Assembly: GCF_006334915.2 (NCBI RefSeq)
Contig: NZ_VDMA02000006.1
Span: 62,001 to 126,000, forward strand
Source of the DNA: Microbispora catharanthi
GTDB taxonomy: Bacteria; Actinomycetota; Actinomycetes; Streptosporangiales; Streptosporangiaceae
Direction: 5' to 3'
DNA: 64,000 bases
Positions 42,257 to 52,483 of this stretch are shown piece after piece. Every line of letters begins with the position of its first letter. The stretch's first letter is position 1. The notes under the pieces were generated by a model, which did not search any database, had not been told where the DNA came from, and was given only the letters and a program-made list of their open reading frames with translations. The position numbers and the translations under genes are program-made.

Positions 42257-42304
42257 GTCGAATATGGCCACAATGAGGGGCGTCGTACCAGCTAGGAGGA
42301 CTTG

Positions 42305-42958
42305 ATGCGCGTGCTTGTGGTGGAGGACGAGCGGGTGCTCGCGGACGCGATCGCCACCGGCCTCCGCCGGGAGGCGATGGCCGTGGACGTCGCCTACGAC
42401 GGCGCCACCGCCTTGGAGAAGACCGGCTACATCGACTACGACGTGATCGTGCTCGACCGCGACCTGCCCAAGGTGCACGGCGACGAGGTGGCCCGCCGCC
42501 TGGTCGCCCAGCGGTCGGCTTCGCGGATCATCATGCTGACGGCCGCGGGCGACGTGGACGACAAGGTCGAGGGGCTGGAGCTGGGCGCCGACGACTATCT
42601 GGCCAAGCCGTTCGTGTTCATGGAGCTCGTGGCCCGGGTGCGCGCGCTCGGCCGCAGGTCCGCGCCGCCGCTGCCGCCCGTGCTCGAACGCGCCGGCATC
42701 CGGCTCGACCCCGGCAAACGCCAGGTGGCGAGGGACGGAATCGAGGTCAACCTCACCAAGAAGGAGTTCGCGGTGCTGGAGGAGCTGATGCGGGCCGAGG
42801 GCGCCGTCGTCAGCCAGGAGGACCTGCTCGACAAGGCGTGGGACGAGAACATCGACCCGTTCACCAACGTGGTCAGGGTGACCATGATGACGCTGCGCAA
42901 GAAGCTGGGCGATCCGCCGGTCATCGAGACCGTGCCCGGTGTCGGGTACCGGCTGTGA
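42305..42958 (+). CDS. OmpR-family response regulator
   Basis: A 217-residue two-component regulator: receiver domain 1-118 with acidic pocket VVEDE (5-9), phosphorylated Asp51 in VLDRDLP and Lys in LAKPF (about 100), and a C-terminal winged helix (about 130-217, VNLTKKEFAVLEELMR, VVRVTMMTLRKKLGDPP). ATG at 42305 follows AGGAGG by 5 nt. The histidine kinase starts 39 bp after its stop. Likely autoregulated through the repeat just upstream. Signal unknown. Confidence 0.93.
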   Translation: MRVLVVEDERVLADAIATGLRREAMAVDVAYDGATALEKTGYIDYDVIVLDRDLPKVHGDEVARRLVAQRSASRIIMLTAAGDVDDKVEGLELGADDYLAKPFVFMELVARVRALGRRSAPPLPPVLERAGIRLDPGKRQVARDGIEVNLTKKEFAVLEELMRAEGAVVSQEDLLDKAWDENIDPFTNVVRVTMMTLRKKLGDPPVIETVPGVGYRL

Positions 42959-42997
42959 CGACCCGCGCCATCACCGCGTCCCGGGAGAGGGGGCCCT

Positions 42998-44455
42998 GTG
43001 AGCGAACCGCGTGACGCCTCCGAGGGGAGGACGCCCCGGATTCTCCCGCCGCCCGCTGAATCGGACGCCGCCACGACCTCGCCGGACGTGGTGGCTCCGC
43101 CGGCCGGCGGGCAGGCCCCGGCGGGTCGCACCCGGCGGATGTCGAACCCGATGGGCACCGGCCCCTACCGCAGCCAGGTGCCGCCGCCGCCCAGCGGCCC
43201 GCCCGCCTGGGACGGCCCGCCGCCCCTGGTCGCCCACCCCGTGCAGCGGGGCACCCTGCTCAACGAGATCAAGTCGCTGCAGAACCGCGTCAGCATCCGC
43301 TGGCGCCTGACCCTCACGTACGCCGCGCTGGTCTTCGTCGCCGGCGCGCTGCTGGTCATGGTCATGTATGTGCTGATCGGCCAGGCGATCGACATCGGCT
43401 GGCAGAGTGTGCCGCAGATCATATTCCCGCGGGGGAGCGTGCCGCAGGAGTGGATCGACGAGGCCAACCACCAGTTCGCCCAGTCGCAGGCGGAGGTCAC
43501 CGCGGTGGCGCGGGCCGAGCTGCTGAAGCGGGCGCTGCTGGCGCTGCTGGGCGTGGGGATCCTGGCGCTGATGCTGGGATACCTCGTGGCGGACCGGGCG
43601 TTGCGGCCCGTCATCAAGATGACGGCGACCGCGCGGAAGCTGTCGGAGACCTCGCTCGCCCACGAGCGCATCGACCTCCAGGGCCCCGACGACGAGCTGA
43701 AGGAGCTGGCCGACACCTTCGACGCGATGCTCACCCGGCTCAACACCGCCTTCGACGCGCAGCGGAGGTTCGTGGACAACGCCTCGCACGAGCTGCGGAC
43801 GCCGCTGGCGATCAACCGTACGGTGCTGGAGGTGGCCCTGTCCGACCCTGAGGCGTCGGACGATCTCAAGGTGCTGGGGCGCACGCTCCTCGGCACCACC
43901 GCACGCAACGAGCGGCTGATCGAGGGCCTGCTGCTGCTCGCCCGCAGCGAGCGCGAGCTGTCGGTGCGAAAGCCCGTGGACGTCCAGGAGGTCGCCAGGA
44001 CGGCGGTGGAGCAACTGGCCCCCTTCGCCGGGGAAGAGGGCGTGACGGTCGAGCACGACCTCCACCCGGCGGCCACGACGGGTGACCCCGTTCTCATAGA
44101 ACGCTGCGTCTCCAACCTCGTCGAGAACGGCATCAAGCACAATCTCGGCGAGTCCGGAAAAGTATGGGTCCGGTCGGGAATTGTCGACGGGGGTGCGGTT
44201 GTTCAGGTCGCGAACACGGGACCGCACGTTCCCGCGTACGAGGTGGAGAGCCTGTTCGAGCCGTTCCGGCGCTTGAATGCCGACCGGGTTCAGTCCGCCA
44301 AGGGCGCGGGTCTCGGCCTGTCCATCGTGCGCGCGATCGTCCGCGCGCACGGCGGAACGGTCGCCGCCGTCCCCCGCGACGGGGGCGGTCTCGTGGTGAC
44401 GGTGCGTCTCTCCGGGGCCGGGGCATCTCCGGGGACGCCGCAGTCGGCGCGCTGA
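42998..44455 (+). CDS. HAMP-containing sensor histidine kinase
   Basis: A 485-residue kinase. The first 95 residues are cytoplasmic and Pro/Gly-rich. Membrane helices at about 100-127 and 172-198 flank a short outer loop (about 45 residues), too small for a known sensor domain. HAMP follows (about 200-255), HisKA with the phospho-His264 in NASHELRTPLA, and an ATPase domain with NLVENGIKHN (N box), GPHVP and KGAGLGLSIV (G box). GTG at 42998 follows GGGAGAGGGGG. It surely partners the preceding regulator; the small loop suggests it senses membrane state or a membrane partner. Confidence 0.93.
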   Translation: MSEPRDASEGRTPRILPPPAESDAATTSPDVVAPPAGGQAPAGRTRRMSNPMGTGPYRSQVPPPPSGPPAWDGPPPLVAHPVQRGTLLNEIKSLQNRVSIRWRLTLTYAALVFVAGALLVMVMYVLIGQAIDIGWQSVPQIIFPRGSVPQEWIDEANHQFAQSQAEVTAVARAELLKRALLALLGVGILALMLGYLVADRALRPVIKMTATARKLSETSLAHERIDLQGPDDELKELADTFDAMLTRLNTAFDAQRRFVDNASHELRTPLAINRTVLEVALSDPEASDDLKVLGRTLLGTTARNERLIEGLLLLARSERELSVRKPVDVQEVARTAVEQLAPFAGEEGVTVEHDLHPAATTGDPVLIERCVSNLVENGIKHNLGESGKVWVRSGIVDGGAVVQVANTGPHVPAYEVESLFEPFRRLNADRVQSAKGAGLGLSIVRAIVRAHGGTVAAVPRDGGGLVVTVRLSGAGASPGTPQSAR

Positions 44456-44714
44456 TGGAGCGTGCACGCCGCACATGTGGTTGGATGTGCCGTCGAACGC
44501 GGTGGGGATACCGCCGATACTGTGGTTTTCGCCATATTTGGCTAACCGCAGCCCCCGGTGGGATGCCCCTCGCGTGTCGGAAGGTTCAGTGTTCGTTCAA
44601 GCGGGTACCGAATGCACAATTTACCGGCCCCCGCGGGCACAACACCGGCCTTCCGAGCGTTATCCACGCGCGACATCAGGCGCAGGCAGATAGATGAGGG
44701 GGATGGAGTAGCAG

Positions 44715-45014
44715 ATGGCTACCGACTACGACAGCCCGCGTAAGACCGACGACGACCTCAACGAGGACAGCCTCCAGGAACTCCAGGCGCGCAGGAGCGA
44801 CAAGTCGTCGGGCAGCATCGACATCGACGAGACCGATCTGGCCGAGTCGTTGGAGCTGCCGGGGGCGGATCTGTCGAACGAGGAGCTCTCGCTGCGGGTG
44901 ATTCCTCGGCAGGCCGATGAATTCACCTGCTCGCGGTGCTTCCTGGTGCACCACCGCAGCCAGCTGGCCTCGGAGAAGAACGGCCAGCAGGTCTGCCGCG
45001 AGTGCGCCGCCTAG
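44715..45014 (+). CDS. DUF4193 family protein
   Basis: A 99-residue actinobacterial protein (MATDYDSPRKTDDDLNEDSL). The N-terminal half is acidic and disordered; the C-terminal half carries a small zinc-ribbon-like CSRC...CREC pair (about 77-97), after a strand SLRVIPRQADEFTC. Widely conserved, essential-like in some genera, function unknown. The 259-bp gap upstream holds its promoter and no visible gene. Confidence 0.92.
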   Translation: MATDYDSPRKTDDDLNEDSLQELQARRSDKSSGSIDIDETDLAESLELPGADLSNEELSLRVIPRQADEFTCSRCFLVHHRSQLASEKNGQQVCRECAA

Positions 45015-45033
45015 GAGACCCTTGGGAGGGTCC

Positions 45034-45786
45034 GTGACTTCAGCAGCGGATGAATCAAACAACGAGGTGGCCGACCTGGTCGGCAAACTCGTCGCCCCTG
45101 AGGAGACGGACGGGGCCGAGCGGCGTCGGCTGCTCGGCCGCCTCAGCGGGGCCTTGGCAAGGTCCGCCAGGAAGGCACGTGAACGGGGGGTCGGCCGGGG
45201 CCGATGGCTGGCCGACGTCTTCATGAACATCGCCCCGCGGTTACCGGTCAGGGATTACGAGACGCTGCGGGAGCACCACTACGGGCTCACCGGCGAGCAA
45301 CTCGCCGACGATCTCGTCCGCACCGCCGCGAAGGCGACGACGGCGGTCGGCGCGGTCGGCGGAGCGCTCGCCGCGGCCGAGTTCGCCGCCCCGCCGCTCC
45401 TGCTTTCCGCACCCGCCCAGATCGTGGCCGAGACGCTGGTCGTCGCGGCCATCGAAGTGAAGCTCCTCGCCGAACTGCACGAGGTGTACGGCGTGAAGGT
45501 CCCCGGCAACGGCACCCAGAGGGCGGCCGCGTTCGCGCTCGCCTGGTCGAAGCAGCGGGGCGTCAACCCCCTCGCCCCCGGCTCGGCCACGCTCGCACTC
45601 GGGGCCGCCGCCAAGACCGCCCTGCGCAACCGCCTGATGCGCACGCTCGGCCGTCACCTCACCACGCTCGGCCCCTTCCTCACCGGCGCCGTGGCCGGCG
45701 GCGCGCTGAACCGGGTCGCCACCAGAAAACTCGCCGCCGCCGTGCGCGCGGATCTGCGCCGCCAGCACGCCCTGCCGCCAGGCTGA
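45034..45786 (+). CDS. Conserved actinobacterial protein with EcsC-like helical region
   Basis: A 250-residue protein starting at the GTG at 45034, 19 bp after the DUF4193 stop with a GGGAGG site, so likely co-transcribed. N-terminal 80 residues are charged and helical; the middle (TTAVGAVGGALAAAEFAAPP to AAIEVKLLAELHEVYGVKVP, about 100-165) is hydrophobic and glycine-rich, a pattern seen in EcsC-like proteins; a second hydrophobic section (about 205-230) follows. It is probably peripheral or embedded in the membrane. Function unknown and the EcsC resemblance is only a visual guess. Confidence 0.65.
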   Translation: MTSAADESNNEVADLVGKLVAPEETDGAERRRLLGRLSGALARSARKARERGVGRGRWLADVFMNIAPRLPVRDYETLREHHYGLTGEQLADDLVRTAAKATTAVGAVGGALAAAEFAAPPLLLSAPAQIVAETLVVAAIEVKLLAELHEVYGVKVPGNGTQRAAAFALAWSKQRGVNPLAPGSATLALGAAAKTALRNRLMRTLGRHLTTLGPFLTGAVAGGALNRVATRKLAAAVRADLRRQHALPPG

Positions 45787-46098
45787 CCCCCTCCCTCCGG
45801 GCCGATCTCCCCTCCCGTGCCGGTCCCCGTACCGCGGTCTCGGCCCTTTCCCGTCCGGTCTCCGTCCCTCCGGTGACGCGCGGCGGCCCGGTGCCCGTCC
45901 CAATCGGCACTCTCCGGCCGTCCTGATCTTCCAGATAGAGAAGTGTCACCGATTGGTCTAAACCTCTTGCCGACCCCGTATGAGCTGCGTGAGATCATTC
46001 TCACAGTCATAGGCGTGGATTGTGCACGTTCTTACGGGTATGGGGGTCACTGGTGACTTTCCGTATGGTGGTCACAGGCGACCACCTGGAGGGGATTC

Positions 46099-47496
46099 AT
46101 GCGTGGCACCAGCTCATTTCTGATCGTCGCGAACCGGCTGCCGGTCGATCGCGTGGGCGAGAACGAGTGGCGGCGCAGCCCGGGCGGGCTCGTAACCGCC
46201 ATCGCGCCCGTCATGCAACGCCGTGACGGGGCCTGGCTCGGCTGGACCGGGGCGGCGGGAGAGGAGCTGAAGCCTTTCGACCACGACGGGATGCACCTGA
46301 TCCCCATCCCGCTGTCGCAGCTCGAGGTCGAGCTGTACTACGAAGGCTTCTCCAACGCCACACTGTGGCCGCTCTACCACGACGTGGTCGCCACGCCCGT
46401 CTACTCGCGTGTGCTCTGGGACGCGTACCGGGCGGTCAACGACCGGTTCGCCCGCGCGGCCGCGGACGCCGCCGCGCCCGGCGCGGTCGTGTGGGTGCAG
46501 GACTACCAGCTCCAGCTCGTGCCCGCGATGCTGCGGAAGCTGCGGCCCGACCTGAAGATCGGGTTCTTCCTGCACATCCCGTTCCCGCCGGGCGAGCTGT
46601 TCTACCAGCTGCCCTGGCGCAACGAGATCCTCGAAGGACTGCTCGGGGCCGATCTCGTGGGCTTCCAGCGGCCGGGCGGCGCCGCCAACTTCCTGCGCCT
46701 GTGCCGCAGACTGCTCGGCGTGCAGTACCTCCGCAACGAGATCCAGCTCGAGGACCGGACGGTCCGTGCCGAGTCGTTCCCGATCTCGGTCGACTTCGGC
46801 GAGCTGGACCAGCTCGTCCGGGAGCCGCGCGTCCAGCAGCGGGCCAAGGAGATCCGCGCCGAGCTGGGCGATCCCGAGCACGTGCTGCTCGGCGTCGACC
46901 GGCTCGACTACACCAAGGGCATCGGCCAGCGGCTCAAGGCGTTCGGCGAGCTGCTCGACGACGGCTCGATCAAGCCGGACGAGGCGGTCTTCGTGCAGGT
47001 CGCCACGCCCACCCGCGAGCGGGTCGCCGAGTACATCCGGCTGCGCAACGACATCGAGCTGCGGGTGGGCCGCATCAACGGCGAGCACGGCGTGCTCGGC
47101 CGCATGCCGATCTCCTACCTCCACCAGTCGTACAACAAGGAGGAGCTCGCGGCGCTCTACTGCGCGGCCGACGTCATGGTCGTCACGCCGCTGCGCGACG
47201 GCATGAACCTCGTCGCCAAGGAGTACGTCGCCTGCCGCCACGACCTGCGCGGGGCGCTCGTGCTGAGCGAGTTCGCCGGGGCGGCCGACGAGCTGCGCCA
47301 GGCCTACATGGTCAACCCGTACGACATCGCCGGCATGAAGCGGACGATGCTGGCGGCGATGCGGGCGACCCCGCACGAGCTGGCGCGCCGGATGCGCTCG
47401 CTCAGGCGCAGGGTCGCGACCTACAACGTGGACAGGTGGGCCAGCGACTTCCTCACGGCCCTGGAGTCCGGGGAGCCGGCCGCTCCTAGGGAGTGA
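46099..47496 (+). CDS. otsA: Trehalose-6-phosphate synthase
   Basis: A 465-residue GT20 enzyme making trehalose-6-phosphate from a nucleotide-activated glucose and glucose-6-phosphate, for osmotic and stress protection. Starts [15 protein letters not shown]; the donor and acceptor site motifs are [12 protein letters not shown] (about 156-167), [13 protein letters not shown] (about 269-281) and [14 protein letters not shown] (about 365-378). ATG at 46099 follows GGAGGGG. Length matches the catalytic domain alone, with no phosphatase domain; otsB is not in the window. Its last 11 bp overlap the convergent DUF4235 gene. The 312-bp gap before it contains no visible gene. Confidence 0.95.
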   Translation: MRGTSSFLIVANRLPVDRVGENEWRRSPGGLVTAIAPVMQRRDGAWLGWTGAAGEELKPFDHDGMHLIPIPLSQLEVELYYEGFSNATLWPLYHDVVATPVYSRVLWDAYRAVNDRFARAAADAAAPGAVVWVQDYQLQLVPAMLRKLRPDLKIGFFLHIPFPPGELFYQLPWRNEILEGLLGADLVGFQRPGGAANFLRLCRRLLGVQYLRNEIQLEDRTVRAESFPISVDFGELDQLVREPRVQQRAKEIRAELGDPEHVLLGVDRLDYTKGIGQRLKAFGELLDDGSIKPDEAVFVQVATPTRERVAEYIRLRNDIELRVGRINGEHGVLGRMPISYLHQSYNKEELAALYCAADVMVVTPLRDGMNLVAKEYVACRHDLRGALVLSEFAGAADELRQAYMVNPYDIAGMKRTMLAAMRATPHELARRMRSLRRRVATYNVDRWASDFLTALESGEPAAPRE

Positions 47497-47803
47497 GGTC
47501 CCGGGCGGCGTCCTTCCAGGAGCGCCACTTCTTCGCCGCCGACCGCGTGACGACGATCCGCGTGATCTCCATGCCCAGGCCCATCACCACGGCGTACGCG
47601 ATGGCCTCGCCGAGCCCGATGTCGGGGGAGTCGGCGCTCGCCGGCGGCTTCTTGCCGGTCGCCTTCTCCCACGCGAACGACAGCACCTTGCGCGAGCAGA
47701 AGCCCACCGCCAGGCCGAGCAGGCCGCCGACGATCCGCCACTGCATGTCGGGCTTGTCCGTCGCGCCGAGTTCGCGCTTGGCCTCCCGAGCCATGTCCGC
47801 CAT
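47486..47803 (-). CDS. DUF4235 family membrane protein
   Basis: A 105-residue protein with two membrane helices (about 22-40, [18 protein letters not shown], and 65-86, [19 protein letters not shown]) and a basic tail ([15 protein letters not shown]), as in DUF4235. Function unknown. It overlaps the otsA 3' end by 11 bp tail to tail, so the two transcripts must be mutually antisense unless termination is precise. Confidence 0.85.
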   Translation of the reverse strand: MADMAREAKRELGATDKPDMQWRIVGGLLGLAVGFCSRKVLSFAWEKATGKKPPASADSPDIGLGEAIAYAVVMGLGMEITRIVVTRSAAKKWRSWKDAARDLTP

Positions 47804-47872
47804 GATTCCTCCTCGATAACGACCTTAGTGTCTCCCCGCGGGGTGACGGTCCACGCCATACCATGTGGTGGC

Positions 47873-50413
47873 ATGACCGAACAGCGACTCCCCGCAGCCA
47901 TGCCCGAGAAACCAACACTCGACGGCTTGGAGGCGGTATGGGTAGCGCGCTGGGAGGCCGAGGGCACCTACCGGTTCGACCGGTCCCGGAGCAGGGACGA
48001 GGTCTACTCCATCGACACCCCGCCGCCCACCGTGTCCGGGTCCCTTCACGTGGGGCACGTCTTCTCCTACACGCACACGGACACGATCGCCCGCTACCAG
48101 CGGATGCGGGGGCGCGAGGTCTTCTACCCGATGGGGTGGGACGATAACGGCCTGCCCACCGAGCGCCGCGTGCAGAACCACTTCGGCGTGCGCTGCGATC
48201 CCTCAATGCCGTACGACCCGGGCTTCACGCCGCCGGAGAAGCCGGACGCCAAGCGGCAGGTGCCGATCTCGCGCCGCAACTTCATCGAGCTGTGCGAGCG
48301 GCTGACCGCCGAGGACGAGAAGGCGTTCGAGGAGCTGTGGCGCCGCCTCGGCCTGTCGGTGGACTGGTCGATGACCTATGCGACCATCGACGCCGACGCC
48401 CGGGCGGCATCCCAGCGCGCGTTCCTGCGCAACCTCGCCCGCGGCGAGGCGTACGTCGCCGAGGCCCCGACTCTGTGGGACGTGACGTTCCGCACGGCGG
48501 TGGCCCAGGCCGAGCTGGAGGACCGGGAGTGGCCCGGCGCCTTCCACCGCATCGGGTTCGAGGGTCCGGACGGCGGCGGCGCCGACGGCATGGTGTGGAT
48601 CGAGACGACCCGGCCCGAGCTGATCCCGGCCTGCGTGGCGCTGGTCGCCCACCCCGACGACGAGCGCTACCGGCCGTTGTTCGGCACCACCGTCCGCACC
48701 CCGGTCTTCGGGGTCGAGGTGCCGGTCGTGGCCCACCACCTCGCCGAGCCCGACAAGGGCTCGGGCATCGCGATGATCTGCACGTTCGGCGACGTCACCG
48801 ACGTGACCTGGTGGCGCGAGCTCGACCTGCCCACCCGGCCGATCATCGGCTGGGACGGCCGCCTGCTCCCCGAGCCGCCGCAGGGCGTGCCGGTCGAGCC
48901 GTACGCCGAGCTGGCCGGCAAGACCGTGCACAGCGCGCGCGAGCGCATCGTGGAGATGCTGCGCGAGTCCGGCCACCTGGACGGCGAGCCGCGCAGGATC
49001 CAGCGGCCGGTGAAGTTCTACGAGAAGGGCGACCGGCCCCTCGAGATCGTCACCACCCGGCAGTGGTACATCCGCAACGGCGGCAGGGACGTCAAGCTGC
49101 GCGCCGAGCTCCTGGAGCGCGGCCGGGAGCTGGAGTGGCACCCGCCGCACATGCGGGTCAGGTACGACAACTGGGTGGAGGGCCTGGCGGGCGATTGGCT
49201 GATCTCCCGTCAGCGGTTCTTCGGCGTGCCGATCCCGGTCTGGTATCCGCTCGACGCCGACGGCGAGCCGATCTACGAGGCGCCGGTCGTCCCGCCGGAG
49301 TCGGCGCTGCCGGTGGACCCGTCCAGCGACGTCCCGCCCGGCTTCTCGGAGGACCAGCGGGGCAAGCCGCTCGGCTTCACCGCCGACCCCGATGTCATGG
49401 ACACCTGGGCGACCTCCTCGCTGAGCCCGCAGATCGCGGCCGGGTGGGAGCGCGACGACGACCTGTTCCGCCGCGTGTTCCCGATGGACCTGCGGCCCCA
49501 GGCCCACGAGATCATCCGCACCTGGCTGTTCTCCACGATCGTGCGGTCGCACCTGGAGCACGGCGGGCTGCCCTGGCGGCACGCGGCGATCTCCGGGTGG
49601 ATCCTCGACCCCGACCGCAAGAAGATGTCGAAGTCCAAGGGCAACGTGGTCACGCCCATGGGCCTGCTGGAGGAGTACGGCTCCGACGCGGTCCGCTACT
49701 GGGCGGCGAACGGGCGTCCCGGCACCGACACGGCGTTCGACACCGGGCAGATCAAGATCGGCCGCCGGCTGGCCATCAAGATCCTCAACGCGTCGAAGTT
49801 CGTGCTCGGCTTCCGGTCCGAGGGCGGCGGCGAGGTCACCGAGCCGGTCGACCTGTCCATGCTCGCCGCGCTGGGGGCGGTCGTCGCCGAGGCCACCGAG
49901 GCTTTCGAGTCGTACGACTACACCAGGGCGCTGGAACGGACCGAACGCTTCTTCTGGTCGTTCTGCGACGACTACCTGGAGCTGGTCAAGGCCCGCGCGT
50001 ACGACGGGGACGCCTCGGCCGTCGCCGCCCTGCGGCGGGCGCTCGGCGTGCTGCTGCGGCTGTTCGCGCCGTTCCTGCCGTTCGTGACCGAGGAGGTCTG
50101 GTCGTGGTGGCGCGAGGGCTCGGTGCACCGCGCCGCCTGGCCGTCCCCGGACGAGCTGCGCGAGGCGCGGCACGGCGATCCCGCGGTGCTGGACGCCGTG
50201 GCGGAGGTGCTCCGCCGGGTGCGGCGGGCCAAGTCCGAGGCGCGGCTGTCGATGCGGGCCGAGGTCGCCCGGCTGACCGTGTCGGGGGACCAGGCGGACC
50301 TCGTCCGGGTGGCCCAGGACGACCTGTGCGCGGCCGGCAACGTCGAGGAGTTCGTCCTCGAATACGGTGACGGCCCGCTCGACGCGGTGGCCGAGCTAGG
50401 TCGTGTCCCGTGA
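47873..50413 (+). CDS. valS: Valyl-tRNA synthetase
   Basis: An 846-residue class I synthetase charging tRNA-Val. HIGH-type motif [12 protein letters not shown] (HVGH about residue 60), editing domain about 190-330 ([17 protein letters not shown]), [15 protein letters not shown] about 440-455, and KMSKSKGN at about 583-590, then an anticodon-binding domain. Length is near the normal range for the type lacking the long C-terminal coiled coil. I chose the ATG at 47873 ([13 protein letters not shown]). TACCAT 8 nt upstream suggests a leaderless start. The stop codon lies inside the left arm of an inverted repeat. Confidence 0.95.
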   Translation: MTEQRLPAAMPEKPTLDGLEAVWVARWEAEGTYRFDRSRSRDEVYSIDTPPPTVSGSLHVGHVFSYTHTDTIARYQRMRGREVFYPMGWDDNGLPTERRVQNHFGVRCDPSMPYDPGFTPPEKPDAKRQVPISRRNFIELCERLTAEDEKAFEELWRRLGLSVDWSMTYATIDADARAASQRAFLRNLARGEAYVAEAPTLWDVTFRTAVAQAELEDREWPGAFHRIGFEGPDGGGADGMVWIETTRPELIPACVALVAHPDDERYRPLFGTTVRTPVFGVEVPVVAHHLAEPDKGSGIAMICTFGDVTDVTWWRELDLPTRPIIGWDGRLLPEPPQGVPVEPYAELAGKTVHSARERIVEMLRESGHLDGEPRRIQRPVKFYEKGDRPLEIVTTRQWYIRNGGRDVKLRAELLERGRELEWHPPHMRVRYDNWVEGLAGDWLISRQRFFGVPIPVWYPLDADGEPIYEAPVVPPESALPVDPSSDVPPGFSEDQRGKPLGFTADPDVMDTWATSSLSPQIAAGWERDDDLFRRVFPMDLRPQAHEIIRTWLFSTIVRSHLEHGGLPWRHAAISGWILDPDRKKMSKSKGNVVTPMGLLEEYGSDAVRYWAANGRPGTDTAFDTGQIKIGRRLAIKILNASKFVLGFRSEGGGEVTEPVDLSMLAALGAVVAEATEAFESYDYTRALERTERFFWSFCDDYLELVKARAYDGDASAVAALRRALGVLLRLFAPFLPFVTEEVWSWWREGSVHRAAWPSPDELREARHGDPAVLDAVAEVLRRVRRAKSEARLSMRAEVARLTVSGDQADLVRVAQDDLCAAGNVEEFVLEYGDGPLDAVAELGRVP

Positions 50414-50459
50414 TCTTTCTCGCCTACTGCGGTCGCTACGGCAAAAGATCACGGGACAC
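50403..50459. repeat. Inverted repeat overlapping the valS stop codon
   Basis: 16-bp perfect arms (GTGTCCCGTGATCTTT at 50403-50418 and its complement at 50444-50459) enclose 25 bp. The valS TGA (50411-50413) is within the left arm. It may be an ordinary terminator, or a solo pair of insertion-sequence-like ends. The following 200 bp to 50661 hold no gene. Confidence 0.7.
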
Positions 50460-50661
50460 TCCCTGACCGCGTGAGGCCACCGCCGGCCACCGCCGCGCCT
50501 GCGGGTGACGGCGGTGGCCGGCGACGCTTTGGGGCGTTCCAGGGCGTTCCCGGGTATTTCGGCGCGCGGCCGGGGGCCCGCGGAGGGTTGGTGGCGAAAC
50601 GACCGCCATACGCGGGTAAAACGACTGCGCGTCCCGCCCGCCGACATGCCAGGCTGGATCC

Positions 50662-51948
50662 GTGATCCCGTCTAACCGCAGTACCACGGACAGGGTTCCG
50701 CCGACGCTGGCCACGATGGCCGCGTGGAGCTGGCGGCTGCTGCTGCTCGGCGGGATGGTCTACGTCCTGTGGCTGATCATCGAGAGAATCAGCTTCGTCG
50801 TCATGCCGGTGGTGGTCGCGCTGCTGCTCGCGGCCCTGCTTCATCCGCTGACCCGGCGGCTGCGCGCCACCGGGCTCCGGCCGATCTACGCGACGTGGAT
50901 CACGATGCTGCTCGGCCTCGCGCTGATCGTCGGCATCGGGTTCCTGATCGGCGTGCGGGCGAACGAGGAGTTCCCCCGGCTGGTCCTGCAGATCCAGGTG
51001 ACCGTGCGCAACGCGCAGGACTGGCTGCTGCACGGGCCCCTTCATCTGAAGGAGGCGCAGATCGCCGACTTCGTGGACCAGCTCAGCAGCCAGGTGACCC
51101 AATACCGCAGCCAGATCACCAGCACGCTGCTGAGCGGCGCCACCGCGGTCGTCGAGGTGCTCACCTCCATCGTGCTGATCCTGTTCGTGACCTTCTTCCT
51201 GCTGAAGGACGGCGAACGGATCTGGGCCTGGTTCCTGCGCTCCTTCGGCCGCGCCGCGCCGCGCGTGGACCGGGCGGGCCGTGCCGCATGGGCGACGATC
51301 TCCCACTACGTGCACGGCACGGTCGCGGTCGCGGCCATCCACGGGCTCGTGATCGGAGTGGTGCTCGCGGGGATGCAGGTGCCGCTGTGGGCGCCCCTCG
51401 CGGTGCTGGTCTTCGTGGCCAGCTTCATCCCGATCGTCGGCATCCTGTTCGCGGGCACCATCGCGACGCTGGTGACCTTCGGCTCCCGGGGCTGGTTCCT
51501 GGCGCTGATCTTCGTGGGCATCCTCGTGGTCGAGCAGCAGCTGGAGAACCACGTGCTCCAGCCGCTCATCGTGGGCCGGGCCCTGGAGTTCCACCCCTTG
51601 GCGATCATCCTCGTCCTCGCGGTGGGCGGCGTGCTCGGCGGCATCGCGGGCGCCGTGGTGGCCGTGCCGCTCACGGCGGTCATCTACCGCGCGCTCCCCG
51701 AACTGCGCCGCGGCCAGCCCGCCATCGAGCCACCGGCCGAAGGCGGCCCGCCCGGCGCCGCGGAGGCCGGAGCCGGGGACGTGCCCCCGCACCCGGAGCC
51801 CGGCGCCGAGGAGCTCGCGCACTCTCACGCGTCCCAGCCCGCCGCTTCAGGGCACAGCGAGCAGAGCGGACAGGGCGGGCAGGAGCCGGAGACGGCACGC
51901 CCGTCCTCCGGAGCGGGAGAGGCGGTGTCCCCCCAGCGCAACGGGTAG
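50662..51948 (+). CDS. AI-2E family transporter
   Basis: A 428-residue membrane protein of the AI-2 exporter superfamily (PF01594), with about eight helices: three at the N-terminus (about 20-105), then a cluster about 165-350 including [20 protein letters not shown] and the conserved [19 protein letters not shown] at about 288-306. The last 70 residues are cytoplasmic, acidic and disordered. Members export AI-2 or act in Na/H exchange; the substrate here is unknown. GTG start at 50662. Confidence 0.9.
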   Translation: MIPSNRSTTDRVPPTLATMAAWSWRLLLLGGMVYVLWLIIERISFVVMPVVVALLLAALLHPLTRRLRATGLRPIYATWITMLLGLALIVGIGFLIGVRANEEFPRLVLQIQVTVRNAQDWLLHGPLHLKEAQIADFVDQLSSQVTQYRSQITSTLLSGATAVVEVLTSIVLILFVTFFLLKDGERIWAWFLRSFGRAAPRVDRAGRAAWATISHYVHGTVAVAAIHGLVIGVVLAGMQVPLWAPLAVLVFVASFIPIVGILFAGTIATLVTFGSRGWFLALIFVGILVVEQQLENHVLQPLIVGRALEFHPLAIILVLAVGGVLGGIAGAVVAVPLTAVIYRALPELRRGQPAIEPPAEGGPPGAAEAGAGDVPPHPEPGAEELAHSHASQPAASGHSEQSGQGGQEPETARPSSGAGEAVSPQRNG

Positions 51949-51951
51949 GGT
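51946..51951 (+). promoter_or_regulatory. -10 box (TAGGGT) of the leader/dut unit, overlapping the AI-2E stop
   Basis: TAGGGT includes the TAG stop of the transporter gene and sits 8 nt before the ATG of the 13-codon leader at 51960, so that ORF would be read from a leaderless mRNA. Confidence 0.4.
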
Positions 51952-51959
51952 CTTGCCCC

Positions 51960-52001
51960 ATGAGCGACCGCATCAGGGAACACGTCGAGGCCGCCCGGTG
52001 A
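51960..52001 (+). CDS. 13-codon ORF translationally coupled to dut
   Basis: ATG-AGC... encodes [13 protein letters not shown] and ends in a TGA that overlaps the dut GTG (GTGA). There is no ribosome site before dut, so dut translation probably relies on ribosomes finishing this ORF. Its own start follows a -10-like TAGGGT by 8 nt. It could be a leader peptide or just an upstream initiation device. Confidence 0.45.
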   Translation: MSDRIREHVEAAR

Positions 52002-52435
52002 GCGTCGAGATCCTGATCCACCGGCTCGACCCGGACCTTCCGCTCCCGTCGTACGCGCATCCGGGCGACGCCGGGGCCGACCTGTACGCGGCGGAGGACG
52101 TCGAGTTGCTGCCCGGCGAGCGGGCGGTTGTGCGGACCGGCGTCGCCATCGCGCTGCCGGACGGGTACGCCGCCTTCGTCCATCCGCGTTCGGGTCTGGC
52201 GGCCCGGCACGGCGTCACGCTGGTCAACGCGCCGGGCACGATCGACGCCGGCTACCGGGGCGAGATCAAGGTGACGATGATCAACACCGACGCCAAGGAC
52301 CCGGTACGGCTCCGGCGCGGTGACCGCATCGCCCAGCTCGTCGTCCAGCGGGTGGAACGGGCGGCGTTCTACGAGGTCGACCGGTTGCCCGGCTCCGTAC
52401 GGGGCACGAACGGGTTCGGCTCGACGGGGAGCTGA
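51998..52435 (+). CDS. dut: dUTP diphosphatase
   Basis: A 145-residue trimeric dUTPase, converting dUTP to dUMP and keeping uracil out of DNA. The five family motifs are visible: DAGADLYA (about 22-29), [10 protein letters not shown] (about 63-72), [14 protein letters not shown] (about 77-90), [10 protein letters not shown] (about 107-116) and the flexible C-terminal [10 protein letters not shown] (about 134-143). Start GTG at 51998 is coupled to the small upstream ORF. It heads the conserved dut-DUF3710-OB-DUF3159 order. Confidence 0.95.
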   Translation: MSVEILIHRLDPDLPLPSYAHPGDAGADLYAAEDVELLPGERAVVRTGVAIALPDGYAAFVHPRSGLAARHGVTLVNAPGTIDAGYRGEIKVTMINTDAKDPVRLRRGDRIAQLVVQRVERAAFYEVDRLPGSVRGTNGFGSTGS

Positions 52436-52483
52436 CACCGCGGGGCCCGGGAACCGGGCCACGATGCGAGGAGAGTGAGAGAA

